64,000 nucleotides of DNA from VXNF01 sp965116465 (GCA_965116465.1 OZ220687.1:1178001-1242000); one strand, 5' to 3'; counted from the first letter of the stretch, positions 40,736-49,857 are shown. The notes: a model not told the origin generated them from the sequence alone. Translations and numbers: made by a program.

Positions 40736-42157
40736 ATGCAAGTGTATCCCGCCATCAAGGCAAGAATGGGACGATGGGACTACTTCCTCGTAAGGATGTC
40801 CATGCGCGAGATCGGCCAAAACATTCGATACGCAGAGGAGATACGAGGCGTTTCGCAACTCTCCCAAGCGATCCAACGGAACCTTAACAAGGCGCGCGCT
40901 ACTGGCGACATTGCTCGCTATCTCTCTCGACACGAGGATCGGTTCTTCGGTTCCATCGTCGTCGCAGCACTCGGTGGAGAGCCGCAGTGGCATCCGGTCA
41001 GCCTTGAAGACGATCCTCAGTTCTTGATTCTTGGGAACAGACTCACTGATTCTTTCGGTGTCCTGACATTCGACGGCACTGAGAACTACTACGCGCTTGA
41101 TGGCCAGCACCGACTCGCAGCCATCCGGAATCTGCTCGACAATGAAACAGACTATGCACCGCCCCCGGACTTCCGTGACGAGGAGGTGAGTGTGCTCATC
41201 GTCACACCAACACAGCTCGAGCCAGAGGACGACTTCATTGTCAGGTACCGTCGTCTCTTTGGACATCTAAATCGATACGCGAAGCCAATGTCGCAGTACG
41301 ACATTATTATTATGGACGAGGATGACGCTCTCGCAATCGTCACGCGTCGACTCGTCTCGCAGCATCCCTACTTCCGGAGCTACGGTGAGACCCAATTCGA
41401 GAGCGCTCGTGTCCGGATGCAGCCGGGCAAGAACGTTACTCCAGGCTCATCGCATTTCACCACGCTTGAGACTCTGTACGACATAAATGCTCGTCTCTTA
41501 CTTAGCCGGAACCGTCGAAATAGCGGGTGGGGAGAGGGCGCAGAGTCACTCAGCGTATTCAAGAAGTTCAGACCCTCAGAAGAGACGATCGATAGTCTTG
41601 AAGAAGAGCTAACGACATGCTGGGACGCGCTCTTGGCTGCCCTACCGGTCCTGCACGAGGAACCTTCGCGGATGCGCGACCACCGTCCACCTCAGAATCG
41701 AGAGCATCCGGAGGAATCCCAGGACTGTGTCCTCTTCTGGCCGATTGGACAGTTGATGTTGGCAGATCTAGCCCGTCTACTCTTCGATGACTGGTCGGAC
41801 CGGCTACCTGATCAAGAGGGTGGAACGCAGTCACTCTCAGGACTCGAAGCTCAGAACGCTGTGACTTCCTTGAGTGGCATCATCTGGGATGCTCATTCCC
41901 CTCCCTGGAAGCATGTCCTACTAGTTCAATCCGGCGAGGAAGGCAACACGTGGCGCATCGCCAACGAGGATCGCAAGGGGCGATTGCGGCTGCTCGAACG
42001 AATCATCAGATGGCAACTCGGCGTTGATCGCCTGACCGAAGAGGAAGTGTCAGGAACGGACGGGCTACGCGACATCTGGTACTCGTATCTGCCTGCCGCA
42101 GCCGCGGCGGAGAGCGACCAGATGTGGAACCAGATCGAAAGGGGCGTCCTGCGTTAG
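40736..42157 (+). CDS. DGQHR-domain protein, DndB-like
   Basis: A 473-residue protein with the DGQHR hallmark in YYALDGQHRLAAIRNLL (D122-G-Q-H-R126), preceded by GTLTFDGTE-like strand FGVLTFDGTENY and followed by VSVLIVTPTQ and RRLFGHLNRYAKPMSQYDII. DndB proteins carry this motif and repress dnd operons or influence the level of phosphorothioation. Start ATG is preceded by AGGAAGAAGGAAG. Relatively low GC compared with the upstream ssp genes. Having a DndB-type protein next to SspA-D-like genes is atypical, since DndB accompanies DndCDE. Confidence 0.75.
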   Translation: MQVYPAIKARMGRWDYFLVRMSMREIGQNIRYAEEIRGVSQLSQAIQRNLNKARATGDIARYLSRHEDRFFGSIVVAALGGEPQWHPVSLEDDPQFLILGNRLTDSFGVLTFDGTENYYALDGQHRLAAIRNLLDNETDYAPPPDFRDEEVSVLIVTPTQLEPEDDFIVRYRRLFGHLNRYAKPMSQYDIIIMDEDDALAIVTRRLVSQHPYFRSYGETQFESARVRMQPGKNVTPGSSHFTTLETLYDINARLLLSRNRRNSGWGEGAESLSVFKKFRPSEETIDSLEEELTTCWDALLAALPVLHEEPSRMRDHRPPQNREHPEESQDCVLFWPIGQLMLADLARLLFDDWSDRLPDQEGGTQSLSGLEAQNAVTSLSGIIWDAHSPPWKHVLLVQSGEEGNTWRIANEDRKGRLRLLERIIRWQLGVDRLTEEEVSGTDGLRDIWYSYLPAAAAAESDQMWNQIERGVLR

Positions 42158-43761
42158 CACCTCACCGCGACGTGGAGCAGGTACACGCATTGCCCGTAGC
42201 AATCGATACTCAGTACGCAGCGCGTCTGATCGATGAGCCACCGCTCGTCCGACTCGAATTGAGCCTCGCCGAGGTCGGGACGGACAGTCCGCGACGGCTG
42301 AGACGTGCGGCCGAGATGCTCCTAGCGCGAGACGCGGGAATCGCCCGCAAGCTACGGAGGATCGCCCCAGCGCCGTTGTCATGGACGTTCGACCCGCGAC
42401 CGGGATGCGAGCGTGCCCGCGACAGGGCCCTGGATCTCGTGCTGCCGGTCCTCCTCCCACTGAGAATCCGCGATGACCTGTACCCATTCCAACGCACGGG
42501 AGTCGCCTGGCTGTTGAGGCATCCCCGGGCGATCCTGGCCGACGACATGGGTTTGGGCAAGACCATCCAAGTGATCGCGGCACTGCGGCGACTCTTCCGG
42601 CATGGGCGCATCGCCTCGTGTCTCGTCGTCGCACCGAGAACTCTTCTCGGCAACTGGGCAACTGAGTCCAGTAGGTGGGCTCCAGAGCTTGTGACCAGCC
42701 CCCTGAACACCGAGCCCACCCCTACAACTCCGCGGGACTGGAGGAGTGAGATGGCGCGGGCACACATCCTTCTGGCGAGTTATGAGTCAGTGCGCGACCC
42801 CTCCGAGGAGATGATTCGCCACCCTCCCGACATCGTCGTGGCGGACGAGGCGCACAGGCTCCGCAAGTCGGAATCGCTTGCGCACCTAGCCTTACGACGT
42901 ATCAGCAGTCAGCACTTGTGGGCGATCTCCGGCACACCTGTTGAGCGCCACGCCGAGGATCTGGCCGCCCTGATGTCATTGATCGACCCGAGACGTTTCG
43001 CGGTGGACGACGATCGCCTAGGAATCGAGACGCTACGAGCTCGGACCCGGCCCTACCTATTGCGACGCACCAAGGAGGACGTGCTTCCGGAGCTACCCAA
43101 GCCGGACGAGCAAATCGAGGAAGTGGAACTGCACCCGTCTCAACGCGAGGCCTACGACAGGGCGCTGCGGGAGTTCCGGCCATCAGGCAGAAGCGGCTAC
43201 CTGCCGCTGTTCAACATGCTTCGAGGCATCTGTGATCTGGAGGAAACAAGTGGCGCAAGCTCGAAATTGGATCGGGCTGTCGAACTCATCAACGCTGCCG
43301 CTCGGGATGGCCAAAAGACGGTGGTCTTCTCTTACCTGCTTGATCCGCTCAGGATGTTGCTTGCCCGCCTGCGCGGCGAACTCGGGGATGTCGCAACTCT
43401 GCTTACCGGTGACCTGTCGCTAGCCACGCGGCGGCGCGTCGTCGACCGGTTCAAGTCGGACGAGCAATGCTCAGTGCTTCTCGCCTCTCTCCGAGTCGGA
43501 GGGGAGGGCCTTACGCTCACTGAGGCCAGCCACGTGATCTTCATCAATCGGTGGTGGAATCCGTCCAACAACTCTCAGGCGGTCGATCGTGTCGTACGAA
43601 TCGGCCAGCAACAGCCTGTGACAGTCCACTACCTCACATGCTCCAACACTGTGGAGGACCGTCTGCAGCCACTATTGGACCGGAAGCAGCTGACGTTCAC
43701 GCAGCTGATCGATGCGCTAAAGCACCAGCCTGACACGGTTCGAGAGTTCTTCGCTCCGTGA
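42124..43761 (+). CDS. SNF2-family DNA helicase/translocase
   Basis: A 545-residue SF2 ATPase. Motif I is ILADDMGLGKTIQVIAALRR near residue 140, motif II DEAH in VVADEAHRLRKSE, motif III ISGTPVERHAEDL, motif V-VI LASLRVGGEGLTLTEASHVI and DRVVRIGQQQPVTVHYL. The Q-motif equivalent LYPFQRTGVAWLL is just upstream. No nuclease domain is fused. The GTG start overlaps the DndB-like gene by 34 bp; a GTG at 42172 is an alternative. SNF2 translocases occur in restriction-type systems (DISARM, BREX, type I-like), so it could drive DNA inspection here. Confidence 0.85.
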   Translation: MEPDRKGRPALAPHRDVEQVHALPVAIDTQYAARLIDEPPLVRLELSLAEVGTDSPRRLRRAAEMLLARDAGIARKLRRIAPAPLSWTFDPRPGCERARDRALDLVLPVLLPLRIRDDLYPFQRTGVAWLLRHPRAILADDMGLGKTIQVIAALRRLFRHGRIASCLVVAPRTLLGNWATESSRWAPELVTSPLNTEPTPTTPRDWRSEMARAHILLASYESVRDPSEEMIRHPPDIVVADEAHRLRKSESLAHLALRRISSQHLWAISGTPVERHAEDLAALMSLIDPRRFAVDDDRLGIETLRARTRPYLLRRTKEDVLPELPKPDEQIEEVELHPSQREAYDRALREFRPSGRSGYLPLFNMLRGICDLEETSGASSKLDRAVELINAAARDGQKTVVFSYLLDPLRMLLARLRGELGDVATLLTGDLSLATRRRVVDRFKSDEQCSVLLASLRVGGEGLTLTEASHVIFINRWWNPSNNSQAVDRVVRIGQQQPVTVHYLTCSNTVEDRLQPLLDRKQLTFTQLIDALKHQPDTVREFFAP

Positions 43762-43841
43762 AGGAAGCATCTCGCGACCACGGATGCTCGCTGGCATGAG
43801 ACGTGCCCCCATTGATGTTCCGCCGCCAACCCGATGGGTGT

Positions 43842-43867
43842 ACCGCCGCCATCGTTGATGCGGCGGT
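43842..43867. terminator. Hairpin between the convergent SNF2 and PLD-helicase genes
   Basis: ACCGCCGC and GCGGCGGT form a perfect 8-bp stem with a 10-base loop, in the 129-bp gap between the two convergent genes. It could terminate transcription from both sides, although no T-tract is present. Confidence 0.5.
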
Positions 43868-43890
43868 CCGGGGATCCCGTGCCCGACAGT

Positions 43891-46770
43891 TCAATTCGGA
43901 ACTACGCGCTCGCGCGCGGGTACCGCTACTGGCAGGTGCGCCGCCGGAAGCATCTCCAAGAATTGGCCGGTATGGGTCAGCATGACCTCGTGCGTTGTGC
44001 CGAACCTTCCGGCTCTGGGACCGAACCAGTGGTGAAGCATCGAGATGAGCGCGTTGCCCGCTTGACCAGGCGTTGCGGCATAGCGAAGTCTGTCGTCTCC
44101 GAACGTCCCGGTGAATGGCTGGCCATCGGCCCTGAACTGCGTCCGTCCGGAGGGAATCTGCGGATATCGGGCACGGTCGAGGAGGACGACCGGCTCGCCG
44201 TTGTGCAGACCGACCCGCAGCACGATGTCGTCTGCCGGTCGGCGTGGCCTCAGGTAGACCTGCAGGCGCCACTCGACGATCTCTGCGACCACGTCGGCGA
44301 ACGTGGCAACGTGTTCGGCCGGCACCACGAACCGGGGTTCGAGGCGGTCGGTCGATAGTTCGAACAGGCTGTGAGATTTGTCGGTCAAGTGGGTGAGCGG
44401 GTTCTTCCTCCAGAACGCCAGCCACGCCCGATCGCTCACGGCGTCGAGATCGGACACCTGCCGGGTTTGCTCGGTATCGGCGCGGAGGCGGGGATCCCGC
44501 CTTGTCAACTCCCGAGATACCTTCGCCACATCAGCTACCGGAGCGCCCCGGTGCAGGGTGTCGAGCTCCAGCAGCGCGGCGAGGGTCACGAGCTTGTATG
44601 CCTTCGTGAGCGGCTCGCGCTCCAGGCCCCGAAGGACGTCGCCCAAGAGTTCGACCACCGACTGCTCTTCCGGTAGCAGAAGCCCAAGGCCGTCCAGGTA
44701 GCGGTGCCAGCCGCCCGCCTTGGACAGCGGCCCGGCAGAGGTCCGGCAGCCGACCGATGAGAATGCCTGGGCCGCCGTGGGGCGGACACCGTTCTCGGAC
44801 TCGTAGTTGCGGCAGAACTCCGAGAGTCGTTCGGCTTCGGTCATCGACGGCGACGCCAGGCGACTCAGGATCTCGACGGCCTCCAAGTCGAAGTCAACCG
44901 AGCAGCCCGGAGGCAGTTGGAAGTCGCCCGAGTGCAGCGCTCCGGCGACCTCGGCGTCGGTGGGTGTGCGGATGCCGAGTGAGAGCAGTGTCCTCGGCTT
45001 GCTCAGGAAGCTGTGGTGATTTCCGACGAAGTCGATCACTCGGAGCGCGGCCTTGCCCGCCGTCGTACGTAGGCCGCGTCCCAACTGTTGAAGGAAGACG
45101 ACCGGTGAGTCGGTCGGGCGCAGCATCAGCACCGTCTCGACCTCGGGGATGTCAACGCCCTCGTTGAACACGTCCACCGCGAACAGCACCTCAACCGCGC
45201 CCGACTGCAGTTCGGCGACCGATCGATGCCGCGGGTCGGAATCGCTGCCACTGTGCACAGCGGCCGAACGCACACCCTCGGCAACGAAGAACTCCTTCAT
45301 GAACTTGGCGTGCGAGATCGACGAGCAGAACGCCAGCGTCGGCCCTCCTCCCTTGTCGCGCCACTCGTCCAGCGCCTTGATGGCACGCTCGCGGGTCTCG
45401 ATGGCGGCGGCCAGGGTGGCCGGATCGAAGCGGCCGCTGCGCCAAGGGATCGGGGCGTAGTCGGCAATGTCGGCGATTCCCCAGTAGTAGAACGGCGAGA
45501 GTTCACCGCGTCGGATGCCTTCGGCCAGACCACAGTCGAACACCAGGTTGTCGCCGCATAGCGCCAGCAGATCTGCCCCGTCCAGCCGGTCGGGGGTGGC
45601 GGTGAGACCTAGCAGGAACTCAGGGCGGAAGTAGCGCAACACCTGTCGGTACGTGGCAGCGGCGGCGTGGTGGAACTCGTCGATGATCAGGTAGTCGAAC
45701 TCGGAGGGATCGAACCGATTGAGGTGACGATGCAGCGTCTGGACGCTAGCGAAGATCGTCTGGACGTCTGCCGTCTTCTCGTCGCCCATGAAGAGGCCCA
45801 GGTCGGCATCGGGTCGCACCCGGCGGAAGACGTCCCGGCTCTGGCGCAGGATCTCCTCCCGGTGCGCCACGAACAGCACGCGCCGGAAGCCCGGGCGGGC
45901 ACTGTCGAAGGCCGCCAGCCAGGTCTTGCCGAGACCGGTGGCCATGACGACGAACGCCCGGTCGAAGCCCTCCGCTCTCGTTCGCTCCAACGCCTCAAGT
46001 GCTTCGGCCTGGATGGGCCGGGGAGCGACCGGCTGGGTCGGCAACTCGTCCGGCAGGCCGACCAGGCGGCGGAGGTTCTCCGCCGGTGGGGGCGGGGATG
46101 GCTCCGCCGGCGGTTCGTCGGATGGCTCGTCCTCGGGCGCTGCGATGCTCCGGGCACTCTCCCGCCAGGTGTCGCGGTATTCCCTGAGGGTGGCTGCATC
46201 GAGAGGCTTCGAACGCTCGTCGGCCCACAGCGAATCGAACGCCGTCACGAGTTGTTCCACCCGATCGACGCCCAGGTTCCATTCCACTCCCCCGTCGATG
46301 CCGGAGGCGCTGAGATTCGAACTCCCCACGTAGCCGGCCGCGGCCTCGCCGGCGCTGGACCAGAAGATGTACGCCTTCGGGTGGAACGCAACCGACCCGC
46401 CGCTGAACAGGCGCACCTCCAGTCGCCGGTCGCCGCCCTCGGCCAGGTCCGCCAGCTGCGTCAGGGCGTCGGGGTCGGTGATCGCCAGGTAGTCCGTCGC
46501 GAGGATGCGGACCTGGGCGCCCCGGTCCAGCGCGTCCTCCAAGGGCCGCAGGATGCGGGCCAGGCCGCTCTTCATGACGAAGGAGACCGCCATGTCGATG
46601 CGGTCGAGATCCGCGTCCCGGAGCCGATCGACCAGATGCGGCAGCAACCGACCCTCAGCTGAACCGTCCAGCAACACCGGCGCGGGGCCACCCCGACCCG
46701 CCACGCCGGCCGGAACCCGACTTACGGCAGGCGGGCCCAAGTGCCCCGCCGACGGTTCAGCCACCATCAC
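43891..46770 (-). CDS. PLD-nuclease / DEAD-box helicase fusion protein
   Basis: A 959-residue protein. N-terminal PLD domain (about 30-190): MAVSFVMKSGLARILRPLED, the HxK motif in FHPKAYIFWSSAGEA (H130-P-K132) and YVGSSNLSASGIDGGVEWN. After a Pro/Glu linker comes an SF2 helicase: RPIQAEALEALERT, Walker A VMATGLGKTWLAAFD (K282), DEFHHAAAATYRQVL, LLGLTATPDRLDG, VFNEGVDIPEVETVLMLRPT and the arginine-finger motif QQLGRGLRTTAGK. The C-terminal ~350 residues are like the DUF3427 region of related proteins. This organisation suggests a restriction or defence nuclease. Convergent to the phosphorothioation locus; its 5' end is copied twice downstream. Confidence 0.85.
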   Translation of the reverse strand: MMVAEPSAGHLGPPAVSRVPAGVAGRGGPAPVLLDGSAEGRLLPHLVDRLRDADLDRIDMAVSFVMKSGLARILRPLEDALDRGAQVRILATDYLAITDPDALTQLADLAEGGDRRLEVRLFSGGSVAFHPKAYIFWSSAGEAAAGYVGSSNLSASGIDGGVEWNLGVDRVEQLVTAFDSLWADERSKPLDAATLREYRDTWRESARSIAAPEDEPSDEPPAEPSPPPPAENLRRLVGLPDELPTQPVAPRPIQAEALEALERTRAEGFDRAFVVMATGLGKTWLAAFDSARPGFRRVLFVAHREEILRQSRDVFRRVRPDADLGLFMGDEKTADVQTIFASVQTLHRHLNRFDPSEFDYLIIDEFHHAAAATYRQVLRYFRPEFLLGLTATPDRLDGADLLALCGDNLVFDCGLAEGIRRGELSPFYYWGIADIADYAPIPWRSGRFDPATLAAAIETRERAIKALDEWRDKGGGPTLAFCSSISHAKFMKEFFVAEGVRSAAVHSGSDSDPRHRSVAELQSGAVEVLFAVDVFNEGVDIPEVETVLMLRPTDSPVVFLQQLGRGLRTTAGKAALRVIDFVGNHHSFLSKPRTLLSLGIRTPTDAEVAGALHSGDFQLPPGCSVDFDLEAVEILSRLASPSMTEAERLSEFCRNYESENGVRPTAAQAFSSVGCRTSAGPLSKAGGWHRYLDGLGLLLPEEQSVVELLGDVLRGLEREPLTKAYKLVTLAALLELDTLHRGAPVADVAKVSRELTRRDPRLRADTEQTRQVSDLDAVSDRAWLAFWRKNPLTHLTDKSHSLFELSTDRLEPRFVVPAEHVATFADVVAEIVEWRLQVYLRPRRPADDIVLRVGLHNGEPVVLLDRARYPQIPSGRTQFRADGQPFTGTFGDDRLRYAATPGQAGNALISMLHHWFGPRAGRFGTTHEVMLTHTGQFLEMLPAAHLPVAVPARERVVPN

Positions 46771-46922
46771 GCCCCCGGACTCTACGCCCCCCGGAACACC
46801 CCTTCTCGTCGAATCGTCCGCCTGTGCGGGAGGTTCACGAGGAGAGAGGTCGCGACATCACGCCACTCACCGGGACCGTCGAGTGAGCGCTGCTCTGACG
46901 GCTCGGGCAACTGTGTCACACA

Positions 46923-46972
46923 CCCTTCGTAGGTTCTCGGGCAACCGAATCGGCCCGCAAGCCACGGAGGAT
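46923..46972 (+). promoter_or_regulatory. 50-bp leader identical to one at 51970-52019
   Basis: Runs from CCCTTCGTAGGTTCTCGGGC to GCCACGGAGGAT and is base-for-base the same as 51970-52019, whereas the downstream coding regions have diverged strongly. It contains CGGGC-AACCGAATCG-GCCCG (5-bp stem) with an inner CCG-AAT-CGG, and GGAGG just before the gene start. Candidate structured leader or promoter-operator. Confidence 0.55.
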
Positions 46973-46976
46973 CGCC

Positions 46977-47264
46977 ATGCCCGCAATCAGTGACCCCATC
47001 GACGGAGTCCGTTGCCCCGTCCACGGCCCCGAACACGTCGCTTCGGATTGGGTCCGTCCCGGCACCCTCGCCTATCGCTGCACCGTCGAGACCGGCGACG
47101 GCACGAGGTGTGGACCCATTGAGCGTCCTCCGCCTCCGCGCTTGCCGTGGCACATCCGCATCTACCACAGGCTCCCGGAGCGGGCCACCGTCGAGTGGAC
47201 CATGACCACCCTCGTCATCGGATTCTGGATCGGGGTCTTGGTGTGGATCAGGTTCTTTCTCTAG
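46977..47264 (+). CDS. Small membrane protein with a Cys/His-rich N-terminus (paralogue of 52023-52382)
   Basis: A 95-residue protein. The N-terminus has VRCPVHGPEHV and YRCTVETGDGTRCG, three cysteines and two histidines that could form a zinc-ribbon-like site; the C-terminus is one membrane helix (WTMTTLVIGFWIGVLVWIRF). GGAGG lies just before the start. The paralogue shares the same Cys/His pattern (SCSIHGTEHV; HRCAAGTGDGTKCG), the LPERAT(V/I)E linker and the membrane helix, and an identical 50-bp leader. Divergent from the PLD-helicase gene. Family unknown. Confidence 0.6.
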   Translation: MPAISDPIDGVRCPVHGPEHVASDWVRPGTLAYRCTVETGDGTRCGPIERPPPPRLPWHIRIYHRLPERATVEWTMTTLVIGFWIGVLVWIRFFL

Positions 47265-47290
47265 CCGTCGGAGCCCGGCCGCGTCGTGAG

Positions 47291-48376
47291 CTACCGGCTG
47301 AGAGCGAGGTGGTTGCAGCGGCGGATCAGTTCGTCTGCGATCTCGGGGGTTCGGCGGCCGAGGCCGCAGGCGGTGGCTATGTCGACCTGCGTGCCGTGAG
47401 CTTGTTCGATCGTTCCGAGGAGGGCTTCGAGGCTCTGGAGTGGCGGTTGCTCGTGGACGAATCCTGCGACCAGACGAGTGCCGGGTGGCAGGGACAGGCG
47501 ACGGAGCGCCCGGTAGGCGCCGGGGTCGGTGGGAGCGGGGGAGGTTCCGGCGGCGAAGGGGAAGTGGACGTAGGCGAGTTCGTGAGAGCGGGGCCAGCGG
47601 CGCGCCAGGGCGTTGGCGAAGGCGACGAGGCGGTCGAAGCGACTCGGGGCGATCAGGGCCGTGTTGGCGAGGTCGCCGAAGCAGAGGTGGATTCCGATGG
47701 GGACGTCGACGGGGAGCCTTCGGGCGAAGTCCAGCACCGGGCCCGTGGGGACTCGCACGGCGGGTCTCGGGAGGCGGTGGGCGACGATCACCTCGGCCGG
47801 CGCCTCGATCTGGAACAGGAGGTTGCCGGCGCCGATTCCTTGCGCGATGGCGTCCGCTTCATGGGCGAGACAGGCCGCGAACGCCGAGGCGTACCGCAGC
47901 GCCCGCAGCCGGCCGAGCACGCTGCCGGCGACGCCGAGGCCGGTCGGCAAACCGACCTGCATGCGCAGATCGGGTCGCCCGACCGCCTCCCGCAGGCGCT
48001 CGAAGTGAGGCCAACTCCTGAGGGCCCACGTGTCGTAGCCGAGGCGGAGTCGGCCGGCCAACCCGCCCGGGTCGAGCTTGGGACGCAGGCGGACGGTGGA
48101 GTCGAAATCCACCGGGAAGCCCCGCTCGTCCAGGGTGCCCTCGTCGACGACGTCGAACAGCGATGCCTCACCCGCCAAGCGGCCAGCAAGTCCCGCCGTC
48201 CACTGAGCCCTGTCGCCGACCGGGTAGCGATCGGACCGCTCGCCGATCTCCCCGTCGGGCAGCGCGACGAGCCGGTCGCCGGCCAACTCGTAAGCGCGGG
48301 CCATCGCTGCCACTTCATCGCTATACGGCAGCGAACCCACCAACCGAACCCGGCGCGGCGTCCGCGAGTCGCTCAC
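47291..48376 (-). CDS. MetE/UROD-superfamily barrel protein
   Basis: A 361-residue protein with a TIM-barrel pattern like cobalamin-independent methionine synthase and uroporphyrinogen decarboxylase relatives: VRLVGSLPYSDEVAAMARAY, RLVALPDGEIGERSDRYPVG, LLFQIEAPAEVIVAHRLPRP, PIGIHLCFGD with a conserved His/Cys, and VAGFVHEQPPLQSLEALLGT. The H-x-C pair recalls the zinc ligands of MetE, but it is too short for MetE itself. Start GTG is preceded by GAGGAGG at good spacing. Function undefined. Convergent with the preceding small membrane-protein gene. Confidence 0.6.
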   Translation of the reverse strand: MSDSRTPRRVRLVGSLPYSDEVAAMARAYELAGDRLVALPDGEIGERSDRYPVGDRAQWTAGLAGRLAGEASLFDVVDEGTLDERGFPVDFDSTVRLRPKLDPGGLAGRLRLGYDTWALRSWPHFERLREAVGRPDLRMQVGLPTGLGVAGSVLGRLRALRYASAFAACLAHEADAIAQGIGAGNLLFQIEAPAEVIVAHRLPRPAVRVPTGPVLDFARRLPVDVPIGIHLCFGDLANTALIAPSRFDRLVAFANALARRWPRSHELAYVHFPFAAGTSPAPTDPGAYRALRRLSLPPGTRLVAGFVHEQPPLQSLEALLGTIEQAHGTQVDIATACGLGRRTPEIADELIRRCNHLALSR

Positions 48377-48494
48377 CGCTAACCTCCTCGACCTCGCGCG
48401 CACGCCGCGCACCGAGAGCGCGTCGCGCGCACCATGGAGAGCGGAGTTGTGGCCAGAAGGACCTATTTCAGCATGAACGGACGGTGAGAACGTG

Positions 48495-49241
48495 ATGCGT
48501 GTAGGTGTCTACGTTGATGGGTTCAATCTGTACTACGGCGGACGTGCCGTGGTGGCCGGTGGCCGGCGCAACCAGCCCGGATGGCGATGGCTGGATCTGC
48601 GCAAGCTGAGCCAGAGACTCATTGACCGCCGACGGGAGTGGCTTGCCAACGGCGCCGTACTTGATCGAGTCATCTACTGCACAGCCTTCATCGACGGGAA
48701 CACGAACCCTGAGGGCCGTCGGGATCAGGACCGGTACGTTGCCGCACTTCGCGCGCATGGATCCATTGATGCCCTCATCGAGGGAAGATTCATAAGCCAA
48801 GTCAGGAAGTCACCTCTGGCCATCGAGGGCTCCGATGGCAAGCCGGTCGTGACGACATCGCGGTGGCCCGTGAAGATCCGAGATTCGTCATGGGGTGACA
48901 TCCCGAATGCGATGTTCATCGTCTCCCACCAACGTTCTGAGGAGAAGGGCACGGACGTCAACGTGGCATCACGGCTCCTGCTGGACGTCCTTGGCAAGCA
49001 AGTGGACGCCGCAATCGTCATCTCGAACGACAGCGATCTCCGGCTTCCGATCCAAGAGAGTCGCCTCCGCGTGCCTGTCGGAACAGTCAACCCTGGACAA
49101 GGTCGGCTTGCAGGCGACCTCGCGGGCAGACGCGACGACGGAGTCGGCATGCACTGGTGGTACAAACTGGACTCGGACGACTACACGGGCTGCCAACTAC
49201 CGGACCCGGTCAAGCAACTCGCGAAGCCCGTCGACTGGTAA
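48495..49241 (+). CDS. NYN-domain (PIN-like) ribonuclease family protein
   Basis: A 248-residue protein with the NYN/LabA-type PIN fold: MRVGVYVDGFNLYYGGRAVV (Asp of YVDG), RVIYCTAFIDG, EEKGTDVNVASRLLLDVLGK and AAIVISNDSDLRLPIQESR, giving the acidic residues of a metal-dependent nuclease. The remaining C-terminus (MHWWYKLDSDDYTGCQLPDP) is variable in the family. Followed 6 bp later by a strong terminator hairpin. A truncated relative lies at 49860-50204. Confidence 0.85.
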   Translation: MRVGVYVDGFNLYYGGRAVVAGGRRNQPGWRWLDLRKLSQRLIDRRREWLANGAVLDRVIYCTAFIDGNTNPEGRRDQDRYVAALRAHGSIDALIEGRFISQVRKSPLAIEGSDGKPVVTTSRWPVKIRDSSWGDIPNAMFIVSHQRSEEKGTDVNVASRLLLDVLGKQVDAAIVISNDSDLRLPIQESRLRVPVGTVNPGQGRLAGDLAGRRDDGVGMHWWYKLDSDDYTGCQLPDPVKQLAKPVDW

Positions 49242-49247
49242 AAGAAG

Positions 49248-49270
49248 ACCCGGCCCCTGAAGGGCCGGGT
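49248..49270. terminator. Intrinsic terminator after the NYN gene
   Basis: ACCCGGCCC-CTGAA-GGGCCGGGT, a perfect 9-bp GC-rich stem with a 5-base loop, 6 bp beyond the stop codon. No strong T-tract follows (GAGTCTGAAC). Confidence 0.7.
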
Positions 49271-49299
49271 GAGTCTGAACAGGACTGTAGCGCTGAGCG

Positions 49300-49352
49300 C
49301 CACGCCGCGCAACGATCCGATCCCGCCACGACGCATTAGGCAACCCCGTCAC
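49300..49352 (-). pseudogene. Relic of a MazE/MazF junction
   Basis: On the minus strand the DNA reads an antitoxin end, then ATG with MRRGGIGSLR, resembling the start MRRGEIRLVDF of the intact MazF-like gene at 50699-51046. After the first five residues it no longer matches MazF. A nearly identical stretch (AACGATCCGATC...) occurs at 53310-53345 with the same break point. Confidence 0.45.
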
Positions 49353-49661
49353 GAGTTGCTCCACCCGATCGGTGCCCAGGTTCCATTCCACTCCCCCGTC
49401 GATGCCGGAGGCGCTGAGATTCGAACTGCCCACGTAGCCGGCGGCGGCCTCGCCGGCGCTGGACCAGAAGATGTACGCCTCGGGTGGAACGCAGCGGTCG
49501 AGATCCGGGTCCCGGAGCCGATCGATCAGATGCGGCAGCAACCGACCCTCAGCCGAACCGTCCAGCAACACCGGCGCGGCGCCACCCCGACCCGCCACGC
49601 CGGCCGGCACCGGACGCACGGCAGGCGGGCCCAAGTGCCCCGCCGACGCTTCAGCCACCAT
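49353..49661 (-). pseudogene. Truncated copy (B) of the PLD-helicase gene start with an internal deletion
   Basis: Translation from the ATG at 49661 follows the 43891-46770 protein (MVAEASAGHLGPPAVRPVPA; RLLPHLIDRLRDPDLDR), then jumps to EAYIFWSSAGEAAAGYVGSS and DGGVEWNLGTDRVEQLVT, where homology stops. About 75 codons including the HxK motif are deleted (HPK reads PPE). It runs directly into a MazE/MazF relic. Non-functional. Confidence 0.8.
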
Positions 49662-49832
49662 CACGTCGCTGGACTCTACGTCTGCCGGAACAGCCGTTGC
49701 GGCGGCATTGCCGGCTCCCGGTGCAGGGTCGCTCGAAACCGACGCATGATGTCGGCGACGCGGCAGGTGACTGTCACACGCTGCCAATATGATGAAGGCA
49801 TAACACCCTGAGTGCTTCGCCGCTCAGGACCC

Positions 49833-49857
49833 GGGGCCCCTCCGTGCGAGGGGCCCC
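49833..49857. terminator. Hairpin terminator of the truncated NYN gene
   Basis: GGGGCCCCT-CCGTGCG-AGGGGCCCC, a perfect 9-bp stem, ending 2 bp from the stop codon of the minus-strand NYN gene. Confidence 0.7.

Noticed and set aside
47147..48382. A 411-residue plus-strand frame through the MetE-like gene
   Set aside because: Antisense shadow; the minus-strand frame has barrel-type motifs and a strong GAGGAGG site.
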